A stretch of 64,000 nucleotides of DNA from Alphaproteobacteria bacterium (GCA_028871795.1 JAGWMG010000008.1:62001-126000), one strand, 5' to 3'. Counted from the stretch's first letter, positions 27,782-36,617 are shown. Numbers and translations: made by a program. The notes: generated by a model not told the origin, from the letters alone.

Positions 27782-27955
27782 TCAGTGGACCGTGCTTCGC
27801 AGTCGTTGCAGTTCGTCTTTTATTCGGAGTTTTTGCTTTTTGAGGGCTGCGACCCGGCTTTCGTTCCAATCGGGGTGCGCCATCTCGTCTTCGATAAGTT
27901 CTTCCAGTTTCCTATGCTTTTCGGACAACTCCTGGATATGCCCTTGCAGTGCCAT
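27782..27955 (-). CDS. DUF465 (YdcH-like) small coiled-coil protein
   Basis: 57 aa: MALQGHIQELSEKHRKLEELI then DWNESRVAALKKQKLRIKDELQRL, the DUF465/YdcH pattern of two short helices. The start at 27955 is preceded by AGAGG. A second DUF465 gene lies 765 bp away beyond ubiX. Role unknown. Confidence 0.8.
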   Translation of the reverse strand: MALQGHIQELSEKHRKLEELIEDEMAHPDWNESRVAALKKQKLRIKDELQRLRSTVH

Positions 27956-28058
27956 GCATGCACCTCTTTGTTCTAGGCAGCCACAATTAGAGCACCAAGT
28001 CGCGGTTCTGTCACGAGCCTCTTCCGCCCATGCCTTAGGACCTGTAAAGGGTTGAGCC

Positions 28059-28718
28059 ATGGGAAGAAATGCGACCAGAACGGGCCTCCCCGGCAATCGC
28101 CTCGTGGTCGGAATTTCGGGGGCCTCGGGGGCGATCTACGGCATCCGCCTGCTGGAGGCGCTGGGCGAGCTGGGGGTGGAATCCCACCTGGTGATCAGCA
28201 AGGCCGCTCAACTGACAATCCGTTGCGAGACGTCTCTGGAGATCAAAGCCGTCGCGGCCAAGGCGGATTTTTCCTATGCCGTGGGCGACATGGCGGCCCC
28301 CATCGCCTCGGGCAGCTTCCGGACCAAAGGGATGATCGTGGCGCCCTGCTCGGTACGGACGATGAGCGAAATTGCCGCTGGCGTCACCACCACGCTTCTC
28401 ACCCGTGCGGCGGACGTGGTGCTGAAGGAACGGCGCACGCTCGTGCTCATGGTGCGCGAGACGCCGCTGCATCTGGGCCATCTCAGGACCATGACGGCGC
28501 TGACCGAGATGGGGGCGGTCATCCTGCCCCCCGTCCCCGCTTTCTACGCCTTGCCCAACACCTTGGAAGACCTGGTCGATCACACGGTTGCCCGTGCCCT
28601 CGATTCTTTCGGCTATGATTGGCCCAAGGCCAAGCGTTGGGGCGAAGGCCCGCCGGAAGCGGCTTCCGGCGACAGGCGCAGCGGTTCGCCGCGGAAGTCC
28701 CGCTCCAAGAAGGCGTGA
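28059..28718 (+). CDS. ubiX: Flavin prenyltransferase UbiX
   Basis: UbiX (219 aa) prenylates FMN to make prFMN, the cofactor of UbiD-type decarboxylases in ubiquinone synthesis. The sequence shows VVGISGASGAIYGIRLLEAL at the flavin site, IVAPCSVRTMSEIAAG, and the C-terminal RETPLHLGHLRTM, all diagnostic. There is an unusual ~35-residue Arg/Ser/Gly tail. It is followed 1 nt later by a DUF465 gene. Confidence 0.95.
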   Translation: MGRNATRTGLPGNRLVVGISGASGAIYGIRLLEALGELGVESHLVISKAAQLTIRCETSLEIKAVAAKADFSYAVGDMAAPIASGSFRTKGMIVAPCSVRTMSEIAAGVTTTLLTRAADVVLKERRTLVLMVRETPLHLGHLRTMTALTEMGAVILPPVPAFYALPNTLEDLVDHTVARALDSFGYDWPKAKRWGEGPPEAASGDRRSGSPRKSRSKKA

Positions 28719-28719
28719 A

Positions 28720-28932
28720 ATGACCGGCGAAGTCACCGCTCCGGACGAAGTCACGTTGCGCGCCAAGCTCGCCGAGCTGGTGCAAGAGCATCGCGACCTC
28801 GACACCGCCATCGCCGCGCTCACCGGCGCGCACGATCAACTGCAGTTGACGCGGCTGAAAAAGCGCAAACTGCAGCTCAAGGATCAGATCCAGAAAATCA
28901 ACGACCAGCTCTTGCCGGACATCATCGCTTAG
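28720..28932 (+). CDS. Second DUF465 family small protein
   Basis: 70 aa with LRAKLAELVQEHRDLDTAI and LQLTRLKKRKLQLKDQIQKI, the DUF465 two-helix pattern. It starts 1 nt after the ubiX stop and is surely translated with it. Its end overlaps the convergent diguanylate cyclase gene by 4 nt. Confidence 0.85.
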   Translation: MTGEVTAPDEVTLRAKLAELVQEHRDLDTAIAALTGAHDQLQLTRLKKRKLQLKDQIQKINDQLLPDIIA

Positions 28933-29651
28933 CGCGCCGTGCGCTTGTGCGCGTACATCGCTTCGTCGGCCCTGGCCATGGCGAGGTCCGCCGTATCGCC
29001 GGGCTTGAGCTCGAAAGCCCCATAGGAAAAATTCGTCGGGATGGGCTTGCCGCTCCAGACGGTCGGCGAGGCACGCAGCTTGTCGGCGAGCTGATCCGCC
29101 TTCTTGGCACCCTGTTCCTGGTTGGCATGGGTCAGGAGCACGCCGAATTCGTCGCCGCCAAGCCGTCCGACCACGTCGCTGTCGCGCACATGGCTGAGCA
29201 GCGTTTCAGCGAAATGATTGAGCACCGCATCGCCGCCCGCATGGCCATGCGTGTCGTTCACCGCCTTGAAGCCGTCGAGATCGAAATAGATGAGCGTCGC
29301 AGGCGTGCCGTAGCGGCCGGTGAAGGCGATGTAGCGCGTCAGCTCGCGCACGAAGGCGCGCCGGTTGAGAAGCGGCAAAAGGTGATCCTGATCGGCCGCC
29401 TTTTCCACTTCTTCCAGGCGTTCGCGCGTGCGCTGCAGCTCGCGGCGCAAATTGTCGACTTCGCCCATCAGCGTCATAACGGCGTCGCGCACGCGCGGCG
29501 TGAACTCGGCCTCGGGAATGCCCAACACGCTGGCCGTAGCGCTGACGACGGCGGGGCCTTCGGCGGCGGTAACGGCCTGGGTTTGCTTGGCATAGGCAGC
29601 GGCCCCCACCGCACGTGCTCCGCCGACAGAGCCCGTTCTCTCCACTTTCAT
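28929..29651 (-). CDS. Diguanylate cyclase (GGDEF)
   Basis: 240 aa. A low-complexity Ala-rich N-terminus and a helix (about 50-87) lead into a GGDEF domain with an intact active site GGDEF (165-169), DLDGFKAVND upstream, and an RxxD inhibitory site (RDSD, 156-159) five residues before it. It should therefore make cyclic di-GMP and be inhibited by it. No sensor or membrane segment is present. A TTAA-N7-TTTA motif lies upstream (29706-29720), so CtrA control is possible. Confidence 0.9.
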   Translation of the reverse strand: MKVERTGSVGGARAVGAAAYAKQTQAVTAAEGPAVVSATASVLGIPEAEFTPRVRDAVMTLMGEVDNLRRELQRTRERLEEVEKAADQDHLLPLLNRRAFVRELTRYIAFTGRYGTPATLIYFDLDGFKAVNDTHGHAGGDAVLNHFAETLLSHVRDSDVVGRLGGDEFGVLLTHANQEQGAKKADQLADKLRASPTVWSGKPIPTNFSYGAFELKPGDTADLAMARADEAMYAHKRTAR

Positions 29652-29705
29652 GTGCCGCGCGCCCCTTGGCCAGTTGGCCGACAGAGTGAACTTATTGCCG
29701 GCTCG

Positions 29706-29720
29706 TTAATAACGCGTTTA
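29706..29720. promoter_or_regulatory. Possible CtrA box before the diguanylate cyclase gene
   Basis: TTAA (29706-29709), seven bases, TTTA (29717-29720): one mismatch from consensus, about 55 bp upstream of the diguanylate cyclase start. Confidence 0.35.
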
Positions 29721-29781
29721 TGAAGACGAACAAATGGTTAAGAATTCCGAAATGCGCGCTTTTCTTGCCCTTTTCCACCTC

Positions 29782-29787
29782 TATAAT
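29782..29787 (+). promoter_or_regulatory. -10-like TATAAT upstream of purEK
   Basis: A perfect TATAAT lies 97 bp before the purE start. No good -35 is seen at 16-18 bp, so this is only a partial promoter match. Confidence 0.35.
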
Positions 29788-29883
29788 GCGCCGCTTCCTC
29801 GACGGCCGATTCGCGCCTTGCGGCGCAATCCGGTGGTTGAATCGCGGCTCCCCGCGAGGTTCGGACAGCTTAGGTAAGGAAGC

Positions 29884-30372
29884 ATGACCATTCCTCTCAT
29901 CGGCCTCATCATGGGGAGCCAGTCCGATTGGCCGTGCCTGCGCGCGGCCGCCGACATGCTCGACGCCTTGGGTGTTGCCTATGAAAGCAAGATCGTTTCG
30001 GCGCACCGCACGCCCGACCGGATGAACGCCTATGCCAAGAATGCCGCCGGACGCGGACTGAAGGTGATCATCGCGGCAGCCGGAGGCGCGGCGCACCTGC
30101 CCGGCATGACGGCGTCGATGACGACGCTGCCGGTCCTCGGCGTGCCCGTCGAATCGAAGGCGCTCAAGGGACTCGACAGCCTCCTTTCCATCGTCCAGAT
30201 GCCGGGCGGCGTTGCGGTTGCGACCTTTGCCATCGGCGAGGCCGGCGCCAAGAACGCCGCATTGCATGCCGCCGCCATCCTGGCGCTTTCCGACGCCGCG
30301 CTGGCGGCAAGGCTTGCCGCCTGGCGCCAGAAGCAAACCGACGCCGTAGCGGAGACGCCGTCCGACAAATGA
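29884..30372 (+). CDS. purE: N5-carboxyaminoimidazole ribonucleotide mutase PurE
   Basis: PurE (162 aa) converts N5-CAIR to CAIR in de novo purine synthesis. The class I signature is present: [16 protein letters not shown] at the start, [24 protein letters not shown] and [26 protein letters not shown]. The last codons overlap purK (ATGA), so the two are coupled and form the classic purEK pair. Confidence 0.97.
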   Translation: MTIPLIGLIMGSQSDWPCLRAAADMLDALGVAYESKIVSAHRTPDRMNAYAKNAAGRGLKVIIAAAGGAAHLPGMTASMTTLPVLGVPVESKALKGLDSLLSIVQMPGGVAVATFAIGEAGAKNAALHAAAILALSDAALAARLAAWRQKQTDAVAETPSDK

Positions 30373-31469
30373 GCGCCGCCAAGCGACTTTCCCGTCCGGT
30401 CGCGCCCGGAAGCACGATCGGCATTCTCGGCGGCGGCCAATTGGGGCGGATGCTGGCGCTTGCCGCCGCCAGACTTGGCTTAAAAGCGCACGTTTATTGC
30501 GACGAGGACGATGCTCCGGCATTTGATGTCTGCCATGCGCACACCTTCGCGCGTTATGACGACGAAAGGTCGCTGGCGCACTTCGCCGGCGCCTGCGAGG
30601 CGATCACCTTCGAATTCGAAAACGTGCCGGCGCAAGCTGCGTCGTTCGTCGCCGAACGTGCGCCGCTCAATCCGGGGGCGGGCGCGCTGGCGCTGACGCA
30701 GGACAGACTGGCGGAAAAGAATTTCCTCGTCTCTCTGGGTCTGCAGACGCCTGCTTTCACCGCGGTGTCTTCGCCGGAAGAGGCGCGCGCGGCATTTGGC
30801 GCCATCGGCGCGCCGGCGGTTCTGAAGACCCGCCGGTTCGGCTACGACGGCAAAGGCCAGGCGAAGATCGCTTCCGCCGATGGCGTGATGGCTGCCTGGA
30901 CGGTCTTCGAGGACGCACCTTCGATCCTCGAAGCTTTCGTCGACTTCGAATTCGAGGCTTCCATTATCGCCGCGCGCGGGCAGGACGGCGACTTCGTCGC
31001 TTACGATCCGCCGCAGAACGTCCACGAAAATCACGTTCTGCGTCGCTCGCGCGTGCCTTCGCCGTTGAGCGCCGCTCAAGTGGCCCAGGCCAAGACCATC
31101 GCGCGGCGCGTCGCGGACGGCCTCGACTATGCCGGCGTGCTCACCGTCGAGTTGTTCGTGACGAAGGATGGGGCGCTGCTGGTCAACGAAATCGCGCCGC
31201 GCGTTCACAATTCCGGCCATTGGACGATCGACGCGTGTCTGGTCAGCCAGTTCGAGCAGCACATCCGCGCCATTGCCGGCTGGCCTTTGGGATCGCCAGA
31301 ACGCCACGCGGACGCCGTCATGGAAAACATCATCGGCGAAGAAGCGGCGGATTGGCACAAGCTCGCGGAAAGCTGCGGCGCTCTGCACCTCTACGGAAAA
31401 AAGGTGCGGCGCACGGGACGCAAGATGGGCCACATCACGAGACTGGGACCTAAGACCGCCGCGCGCTGA
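30369..31469 (+). CDS. purK: 5-(carboxyamino)imidazole ribonucleotide synthase PurK
   Basis: PurK (366 aa), an ATP-grasp enzyme that carboxylates AIR with bicarbonate and feeds Pur[21 protein letters not shown] at the N-terminus, [12 protein letters not shown] in the ATP-grasp loop and [19 protein letters not shown] at the C-terminal lobe are diagnostic. The 3' end overlaps the convergent coq9-type gene by 20 nt. Confidence 0.97.
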   Translation: MSAAKRLSRPVAPGSTIGILGGGQLGRMLALAAARLGLKAHVYCDEDDAPAFDVCHAHTFARYDDERSLAHFAGACEAITFEFENVPAQAASFVAERAPLNPGAGALALTQDRLAEKNFLVSLGLQTPAFTAVSSPEEARAAFGAIGAPAVLKTRRFGYDGKGQAKIASADGVMAAWTVFEDAPSILEAFVDFEFEASIIAARGQDGDFVAYDPPQNVHENHVLRRSRVPSPLSAAQVAQAKTIARRVADGLDYAGVLTVELFVTKDGALLVNEIAPRVHNSGHWTIDACLVSQFEQHIRAIAGWPLGSPERHADAVMENIIGEEAADWHKLAESCGALHLYGKKVRRTGRKMGHITRLGPKTAAR

Positions 31470-32121
31470 AGCGGGAAAGAACCTCGGTCAACGTCGGAAG
31501 CTTTTTCGCCCGCTCCCTAATCTGTCCTTTAAACTTCTCGAATTGCATGACGTTTGCGATGCGGGCGCCGAGGAAGACGTTGGTGGCGGCTTCGTCTTCG
31601 CTGTCGTCGGCGAACCAGCGCATCAGCGTCGCCGAATAGACCCCCGCCAGAATTGCGCGCTTGGTGTAGAAATTGAAATCCGTGGAGACGTCGCCGACCG
31701 CGCGCCACATCGCGTCCACCGTGCGATAGACGAGCTTGGCCCCGAGAGGCACATTCGGCGGCAGGCTGAGATGCGCGACGGCGCGGCGCGCCGCTTCCTT
31801 ATGGGGTTTCAGGATCGCCAGCCGCGTCGTGACCGCCGTGGCGATGCGTTTTCGCACGGGCGTGGATGCCAGTTTCACCTTCGCCAGGTGACGTTCCATT
31901 TCGGCATCGACGCGGTCCGAGTAGGCCTCCAACAGGCTGAGCGCCCCTTTGGGAAAAAGGCGCGGCACGTCCTTCGCGTCTGCACTCGCCTCGCCGGCCG
32001 CACGCCGCAGGAGCTTGTCGGTGAAACCGTCGAAGGCGATATGGGGAAGTGCCGCCTCGATGATGGCGTCCTTCAGCGCCGCATCGTTCTTCACACTTGT
32101 CTTGTCTTTCTGCGCGGTCAT
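31450..32121 (-). CDS. COQ9 family protein
   Basis: 223 aa, related to the mitochondrial ubiquinone-synthesis lipid-binding protein COQ9, which has a TetR-like helical fold. The family features seen are an N-terminal TetR-like helix region (AALKDAIIEAALPHIAFDGFTDKLL), DVPRLFPKGALSLLEAYSD, and the C-terminal DFNFYTKRAILAGVYSATLMRWFADDSED. The ATG at 32121 follows GGAGG; an upstream ATG at 32139 overlaps def. Together with ubiX nearby it supports an aerobic ubiquinone pathway. Confidence 0.9.
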   Translation of the reverse strand: MTAQKDKTSVKNDAALKDAIIEAALPHIAFDGFTDKLLRRAAGEASADAKDVPRLFPKGALSLLEAYSDRVDAEMERHLAKVKLASTPVRKRIATAVTTRLAILKPHKEAARRAVAHLSLPPNVPLGAKLVYRTVDAMWRAVGDVSTDFNFYTKRAILAGVYSATLMRWFADDSEDEAATNVFLGARIANVMQFEKFKGQIRERAKKLPTLTEVLSRFSARRS

Positions 32122-32669
32122 TCGCTTGCCTCCGTCCAATGGCGGACTTCACTCTCGAAAATGAGCTTCTTCAAGTCGCTCATGCGCTGCGGGTAGAGAA
32201 TGCCGTCGAGGTGATCGCATTCGTGCTGCACGACACGGGCGTGAAAGCCCTTGGCGGTGCGTTCGATCGGATGGCCCTCGTGGTCGAAGCCGCTGTAGCG
32301 GATATGGGCGGGGCGTTCGACGAAGCCGCGCAGGCCGGGGACGGACAGGCATCCCTCCCAACCGCCTTCCGTCTCTTGGCTCAGAACCTCGATCTCGGGG
32401 TTGATAAGCACCGTCAGAGGCGCGGTGTGGTCGAAACGCTCGGCCTCCGCCAGCTCACCCTCGGTCCGCTCGGCGGGCGCCTGGAACACGACGACCCGCA
32501 ACGGAACATACACCTGTGGTGCGGCCAAACCCGCTCCATTGGCGTCGGCCATGGTCTCCAGCATGTCCGCCACCAGACGGTGGATCGAAGGAGCCGTCGG
32601 ATCCGGGACCGGATCGGCGCGACGCCCCAGAAGCGGATGTCCCATGCGGGCGATCTTCAGGATTGCCAT
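32118..32669 (-). CDS. def: Peptide deformylase
   Basis: 183 aa. The three PDF motifs are present: GAGLAAPQ (motif 1), EGCLS (motif 2, Cys metal ligand) and HECDH (motif 3, two His ligands and catalytic Glu). It removes the formyl group from nascent proteins. The sequence between motifs 1 and 2 is slightly longer than usual. It is the first gene of a def-coq9 unit; the downstream start lies next to its stop. Confidence 0.94.
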   Translation of the reverse strand: MAILKIARMGHPLLGRRADPVPDPTAPSIHRLVADMLETMADANGAGLAAPQVYVPLRVVVFQAPAERTEGELAEAERFDHTAPLTVLINPEIEVLSQETEGGWEGCLSVPGLRGFVERPAHIRYSGFDHEGHPIERTAKGFHARVVQHECDHLDGILYPQRMSDLKKLIFESEVRHWTEASE

Positions 32670-32890
32670 GGTTGAACTATGGGATTCAGAGGCTTAGGGG
32701 TCAAATGGCGGGCCGCCCAATTGAACCTCGACAATGGCGCCGGGCACCCCCACGCCCACAGCCGAGGAAAAGACACCACAGCCCGCCGCTAAAGATAGGA
32801 ATTCATTTGAAGATTGGAAGAGGCGTGTGGACATGACAGACCCCTTCTGTTATCTAGCCGCCCCTCTGGAAACCGCTCAGGAGCTTGCCT

Positions 32891-33103
32891 TTGCAGATCA
32901 TCGTTCGCGACAACAACATCGACCAGGCGCTGAAGGCGCTGAAAAAGAAGATGCAGCGGGAAGGCATCTTCCGCGAGATGAAGCTGAGAGGCCATTACGA
33001 GAAGCCGAGCGAGAAGCGGGCGCGCGAACGCGCGGAAGCGATCCGCCGTTACCGCAAGCTCCAGCGCAAGCGCATGCAGCGCGAAGGCCTGCTGCCGAAA
33101 TAG
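32891..33103 (+). CDS. rpsU: Ribosomal protein bS21
   Basis: 70 aa. From the TTG at 32891 the protein begins [19 protein letters not shown], matching the family N-terminus. AGGAG (32879-32883) lies exactly 7 nt upstream of this TTG but only 1 nt from a TTG at 32885, so 32891 is the better start. The rest ([22 protein letters not shown]) is diagnostic. Rare start codons on ribosomal protein genes can tune expression. A terminator follows. Confidence 0.93.
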   Translation: MQIIVRDNNIDQALKALKKKMQREGIFREMKLRGHYEKPSEKRARERAEAIRRYRKLQRKRMQREGLLPK

Positions 33104-33133
33104 GCGCGCCCTGTCTTTCGGCAGGATTTCAGA

Positions 33134-33157
33134 GGCCGTCCGCGCGGGCGGCCTTTT
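33134..33157 (+). terminator. Terminator after rpsU
   Basis: 33134-33141 pairs with 33146-33153 (one G-T wobble, 4-nt loop) and is followed by TTTT. Confidence 0.8.
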
Positions 33158-33162
33158 CGTTG

Positions 33163-34098
33163 TCAGCGATCGGCGCACTCGGCGCAGACGGAGACTTCCA
33201 CCGTAACGTGGCTGAGGCCGGGATAGCGTTCCACGAGCATTCGTTTGATCCGCTCGTTGTCCGCTTCGCCGCCGCCGACGAGCGAGACGATCAGGCCGCG
33301 GTGCCCCGGCCCCAGCCGCCACAGGTGCAGATCGGAAACCTGCGATCCCGCCTCGCGCTCGACCAGCACTTTGATGTCGCGCGCCAAATCGGGATCGTCT
33401 TCCGCATCCAGCAGCACCAGCGCGCTCTGGCGCACCAAGCCGTAAGCCCAGGACGAGATCACCGCCGCGCCGACGACGCCGACAACGGGGTCCGCCCAGG
33501 CGATGCCGAAAAGCAGGCCGGAGCCGAGTGCGGCGATGGCCAGAACGCTGGTCGCCGCATCGGCCAGCACGTGCACATAAGCGGCGCGCAGATTGTGATC
33601 GCGATGCTCTAGACGGCGATCGTCGTGGTGCTCATGCGAATCATGCAGCAGGGCCGCGCTGGCCACATTCACCGCCAAGCCGACGGCGGCGATGGCAAGC
33701 GCCTCGGCATAATGCACATGAACCGGCGCCATGAGACGGCGAACCGATTCGATGACAACCCCCAGAGCGATCAAGCCCAACACGATGGCGCTGGTGAAAG
33801 CGGCGAGATCGCCGAACTTTCCCGAGCCGAAGGAGAAGCGCGTATCGGTGGCGTGGCGGCGCGCCAGCCAGTAGGCCCCGGCCGCGAGGCTGAGCGCGCC
33901 GACATGAGTGGCCATGTGAACGCCGTCGGCAAGCAGCGCCATGGAGCCGAACACAAACCCTGTCGTGATCTCGAAGACCATGAACGAGGCCGTCAGAATC
34001 ACGACCAGCCGGGTGCGCGCTTCCGCCCGTTCGTGGGCCTGTCCCAGGAACATGTGATCATGGGTCCAATCCGCGTGATCGTGTGTCTTGGCCGTCAT
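33163..34098 (-). CDS. DmeF-type cation diffusion facilitator (Co/Ni efflux)
   Basis: 311 aa with a His-rich N-terminus (HDHADWTHDHMFLG), six membrane segments and a cytoplasmic ferredoxin-like domain. The transport-site pattern HxxxD/DxxxD is visible as LLADGVHMATHV in helix 2 and YVHVLADAATSVLAI in helix 5. A His-rich cytoplasmic loop (HDSHEHHDDRRLEHRDHN) matches the DmeF branch, which exports Co(II) and Ni(II). Start 34098 gives the family N-terminus; the frame is open to 34185. Confidence 0.87.
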   Translation of the reverse strand: MTAKTHDHADWTHDHMFLGQAHERAEARTRLVVILTASFMVFEITTGFVFGSMALLADGVHMATHVGALSLAAGAYWLARRHATDTRFSFGSGKFGDLAAFTSAIVLGLIALGVVIESVRRLMAPVHVHYAEALAIAAVGLAVNVASAALLHDSHEHHDDRRLEHRDHNLRAAYVHVLADAATSVLAIAALGSGLLFGIAWADPVVGVVGAAVISSWAYGLVRQSALVLLDAEDDPDLARDIKVLVEREAGSQVSDLHLWRLGPGHRGLIVSLVGGGEADNERIKRMLVERYPGLSHVTVEVSVCAECADR

Positions 34099-34198
34099 GC
34101 GCACAAGATTATGGGCGGCCGACGCATCGCGCAAAACAAAACGGGCCGCGGGATCTGGGAATCTCGCGACCCGCACAGCCGTCAAATCGATGGGGGGT

Positions 34199-34528
34199 CT
34201 AACGGCTTAGTATGAGGGTACGTCCGTCGGAGAAACGCTTGCCGGCGTAGGTATCACCGTTTGCGTAGAGGATGCCGACCGTCTCGCCGGATGCCGTCCT
34301 CAGTTCGATCCTGTTCGCCGCCGCGTTGTAACGCGCGACGCGGTCGCCGGCCGTGCAGACGGCGGTGTAGGTCGCCGTTCCGTCAGTGGACAGCATCAAG
34401 GTGCAGACCGTGTTCGCGCCGATCGCAAGCTTCCAGGTGCCAGAGATGTCCGCGGAAGCCGCATTGGCTGCAGCGGCGCCGAGTGTGACTGCGAACGATG
34501 TGAGGAGAAGAGTGCGGATTGTTTTCAT
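34199..34528 (-). CDS. Secreted small beta-barrel protein, AprI/Omp19-like
   Basis: 109 aa with a signal peptide (MKTIRTLLLTSFAVTLGAAAANA, cleavage near residue 23-25). The mature part reads like a small eight-stranded barrel of the alkaline protease inhibitor/Omp19 group: ISGTWKL, a Cys pair about 16 residues apart (VCTLML and AVCTAG), IELRTASGETVGIL and YAGKRFSDGRTLIL. The fold assignment is an inference from this spacing. The ribosome site GAAGGGAG is good. It stands alone; no protease gene is adjacent. Confidence 0.6.
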   Translation of the reverse strand: MKTIRTLLLTSFAVTLGAAAANAASADISGTWKLAIGANTVCTLMLSTDGTATYTAVCTAGDRVARYNAAANRIELRTASGETVGILYANGDTYAGKRFSDGRTLILSR

Positions 34529-34731
34529 CTGAATACTCCCTTCAGAATTTATTATTCAGCAATCTATGTATGCACATCGTGCCGCCATGAAAAGAGGGCA
34601 TATTGGCACTGTGACGGCATGAAGCCCCTGGACAAGGAAATTTCGTTCCGCTGGAAAGGAATAGTTAGATATGTGTAAAACGCATGACAGATTAGTAAAA
34701 TTTGCAAGTCTAAACAGGCCCTGCGACGCCT

Positions 34732-35781
34732 TCAGGTCGGGCCGCGCAGCCCCTCGCCGACGCGGGCGCCCGCCTCGTACCAGCCGCGGCTGGCGTTGAC
34801 GATCCTGACCACCGAAAGCATGACGGGAACTTCCACAAGCACGCCGACGACAGTCGCCAGCGCCGCTCCCGAACTGAAGCCGAACAGGCTGATGGCCGCC
34901 GCGACCGCAAGCTCGAAGAAATTGCTGGCGCCGATGAGCGCCGATGGCGCCGCCACGCAATGCGCCTCGCCCGCCGCGCGGTTCAAGAGATAGGCGATCC
35001 CCGCGTTGAAATAGACCTGGATCAGAATCGGCACCGCCAGGATGGCGATGATCAGCGGCTGCGCCAGAATCTGCTCGCCCTGGAAACCGAACAGAAGCAC
35101 AAGCGTGGCCAGCAGCGAGACCAGCGAGATCGGCTGCAGCGCCGACAGCAGCCGGGCCAGACTGCCCCCGCCGGCCAGCACGCTTCGCCGCGCGATCTGC
35201 GCGATCAGCACCGGCACGACGATGTACAGAACGACGGACAGAAGCAGCGTCTCCCACGGCACGGCGATGGCTGAAAGGCCGAGGAGAAACCCCACGATCG
35301 GCGCGAAAGCGAACACCATGATAACGTCGTTCAGCGCCACCTGGCTCAAGGTGAAATGCGGCTCGCCTCCGGAAAGATTGCTCCACACGAACACCATCGC
35401 GGTGCAGGGCGCCGCGGCGAGCAGGATGAGGCCGGCGATGTAGCTGTCGATCTGCCCGACCGGCAGATGGGACCTGAACAGCCAGCCGATGAAGAGCCAG
35501 CCCAGGAACGCCATCGAAAAAGGTTTGACGGCCCAGTTCACGAACAGCGTCACGCCAATGCCGCGCCAATGCTCCTTGACCCGCGACAGGGCCGCGAAAT
35601 CGATCCTCACCAGCATCGGAACGATCATCAGCCAGATCAGCACCGCCACCGGCAGATTGACCTTGGCGATCTCGGCAGAGCCGATGAGGCGGAATGCGGC
35701 CGGAAAGAAATGCCCGAGCGCGATTCCGACGACGATGCACAAAGCGACCCAGGCCGTGAGATACCGTTCGAAGAAAGACAT
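34732..35781 (-). CDS. acr3: Arsenite efflux transporter Acr3
   Basis: 349 aa, ten membrane segments, of the ACR3/BART family. FPAAFRLIGSAEIAKVNLPVAVLIWLMIVPMLVRIDF is typical for the first two helices (shown by landmarks NLPVAVLIWLMI and MLVRIDF), and AAPCTAMVFVWSNL contains the conserved Cys required for arsenite transport. It pumps As(III) out using the proton gradient. It is the last gene of an arsR-arsC-acr3 unit, 10 nt after arsC. The AT-rich stretch beyond its stop (34529-34731) holds no gene I trust. Confidence 0.94.
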   Translation of the reverse strand: MSFFERYLTAWVALCIVVGIALGHFFPAAFRLIGSAEIAKVNLPVAVLIWLMIVPMLVRIDFAALSRVKEHWRGIGVTLFVNWAVKPFSMAFLGWLFIGWLFRSHLPVGQIDSYIAGLILLAAAPCTAMVFVWSNLSGGEPHFTLSQVALNDVIMVFAFAPIVGFLLGLSAIAVPWETLLLSVVLYIVVPVLIAQIARRSVLAGGGSLARLLSALQPISLVSLLATLVLLFGFQGEQILAQPLIIAILAVPILIQVYFNAGIAYLLNRAAGEAHCVAAPSALIGASNFFELAVAAAISLFGFSSGAALATVVGVLVEVPVMLSVVRIVNASRGWYEAGARVGEGLRGPT

Positions 35782-35791
35782 GATTGCTCCG

Positions 35792-36295
35792 TCAATCGGC
35801 CGCGCGGCCGATGTCGTCGAGGCGGGCTTTGAGCTTGATCCGGTCGAGCTTGTCGAACGGCAGTTCGGTGAAGACGCCGATACGGTTGCTGAGCTGCCTC
35901 AGCGCTTCGCGAAATGCCTGCATCTTCTCCGCGTCGGATCCTTCCGCCGCAGCCGGATCTGGAATACCCCAATGGGCGGTCACCGGCTGCCCGGGCCAGA
36001 CGGGACAAACCTCGCCCGCCGCCCGATCGCAGACAGTGAAGACGAAATCCATTTTTGGCGCGCCGGCCACGGCGAATTCGTCCCAGCTCTTGGAACGCAA
36101 GCCGTCGGTGGGAAATCCGATCTGCTTGAGCAGCGCCAGGGCGAAAGGATTGACCGCGCCTTTGGGAAAGCTGCCCGCCGAGAAGGCGCGAAAGCGGCCT
36201 TGGCCTTCGGCGTTCAGGAAGGCCTCCGCCAGGATCGAGCGCGCCGAATTGCCGGTGCACAGGAAAAGCACGTTGTAGGTCCGTTCAAGCGTCAT
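35792..36295 (-). CDS. arsC: Arsenate reductase ArsC (LMW-phosphatase type)
   Basis: 167 aa. The P-loop CTGNSARS (Cys13-x5-Arg19) and two more cysteines, Cys89 (TVCDRA) and Cys97 (EVCPVW), match the thioredoxin-coupled arsenate reductases related to low-molecular-weight tyrosine phosphatases. It reduces As(V) to As(III), the substrate of Acr3. It overlaps the end of arsR by 11 nt and is 10 nt before acr3. An LWPTP without arsenate activity is unlikely because of the operon. Confidence 0.93.
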   Translation of the reverse strand: MTLERTYNVLFLCTGNSARSILAEAFLNAEGQGRFRAFSAGSFPKGAVNPFALALLKQIGFPTDGLRSKSWDEFAVAGAPKMDFVFTVCDRAAGEVCPVWPGQPVTAHWGIPDPAAAEGSDAEKMQAFREALRQLSNRIGVFTELPFDKLDRIKLKARLDDIGRAAD

Positions 36296-36617
36296 CGCAG
36301 CATTCCTTCATCGCGATGTCGCAGATTTCCGGACGGCCGCCGCAGCAATCGTTCATCAGGAAGCCCAGCAGTTCGCGCATACGCGCGATGCGCACGGCAT
36401 AGATGAGATTGCGGCTTTCGCGGCGCTGGCTGATCAGCCCGGCGCGCTCCAGTTCTTTCAAGTGGAAGGACAAGGTCGGCGCCGGCGTGTTGAGTGCTTC
36501 CGCGATGGCGCCGGCCGTTTCGCCGGACGGACCGGCGCGCATCAGCCGCCGAAAGATCGCAAGACGCGTTTCTTGGGAAAGGGCGGCCAAAGCAGCCAAG
36601 GCTTCAGATGATTTCAT
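36285..36617 (-). CDS. arsR: ArsR-family metalloid-responsive repressor
   Basis: 110 aa with the winged helix of ArsR/SmtB proteins (ALAALSQETRLAIFRRLMRAGP, then TLSFHLKELERAGLISQRRESRNLIYA). Cysteines cluster at the C-terminus (DCCGG, ICD, ECCDD), suggesting a C-terminal As(III) site rather than the helix-alpha3 CxCxxC site, which is missing. It probably represses its own operon. The gene begins an arsR-arsC-acr3 unit. Confidence 0.92.
   Translation of the reverse strand: MKSSEALAALAALSQETRLAIFRRLMRAGPSGETAGAIAEALNTPAPTLSFHLKELERAGLISQRRESRNLIYAVRIARMRELLGFLMNDCCGGRPEICDIAMKECCDDA

Noticed and set aside
34599-34620. TGGCAC resembling the -24 element of a sigma-54 promoter
   Set aside because: The -12 TTGC element is missing at the right spacing and no flagellar gene follows.
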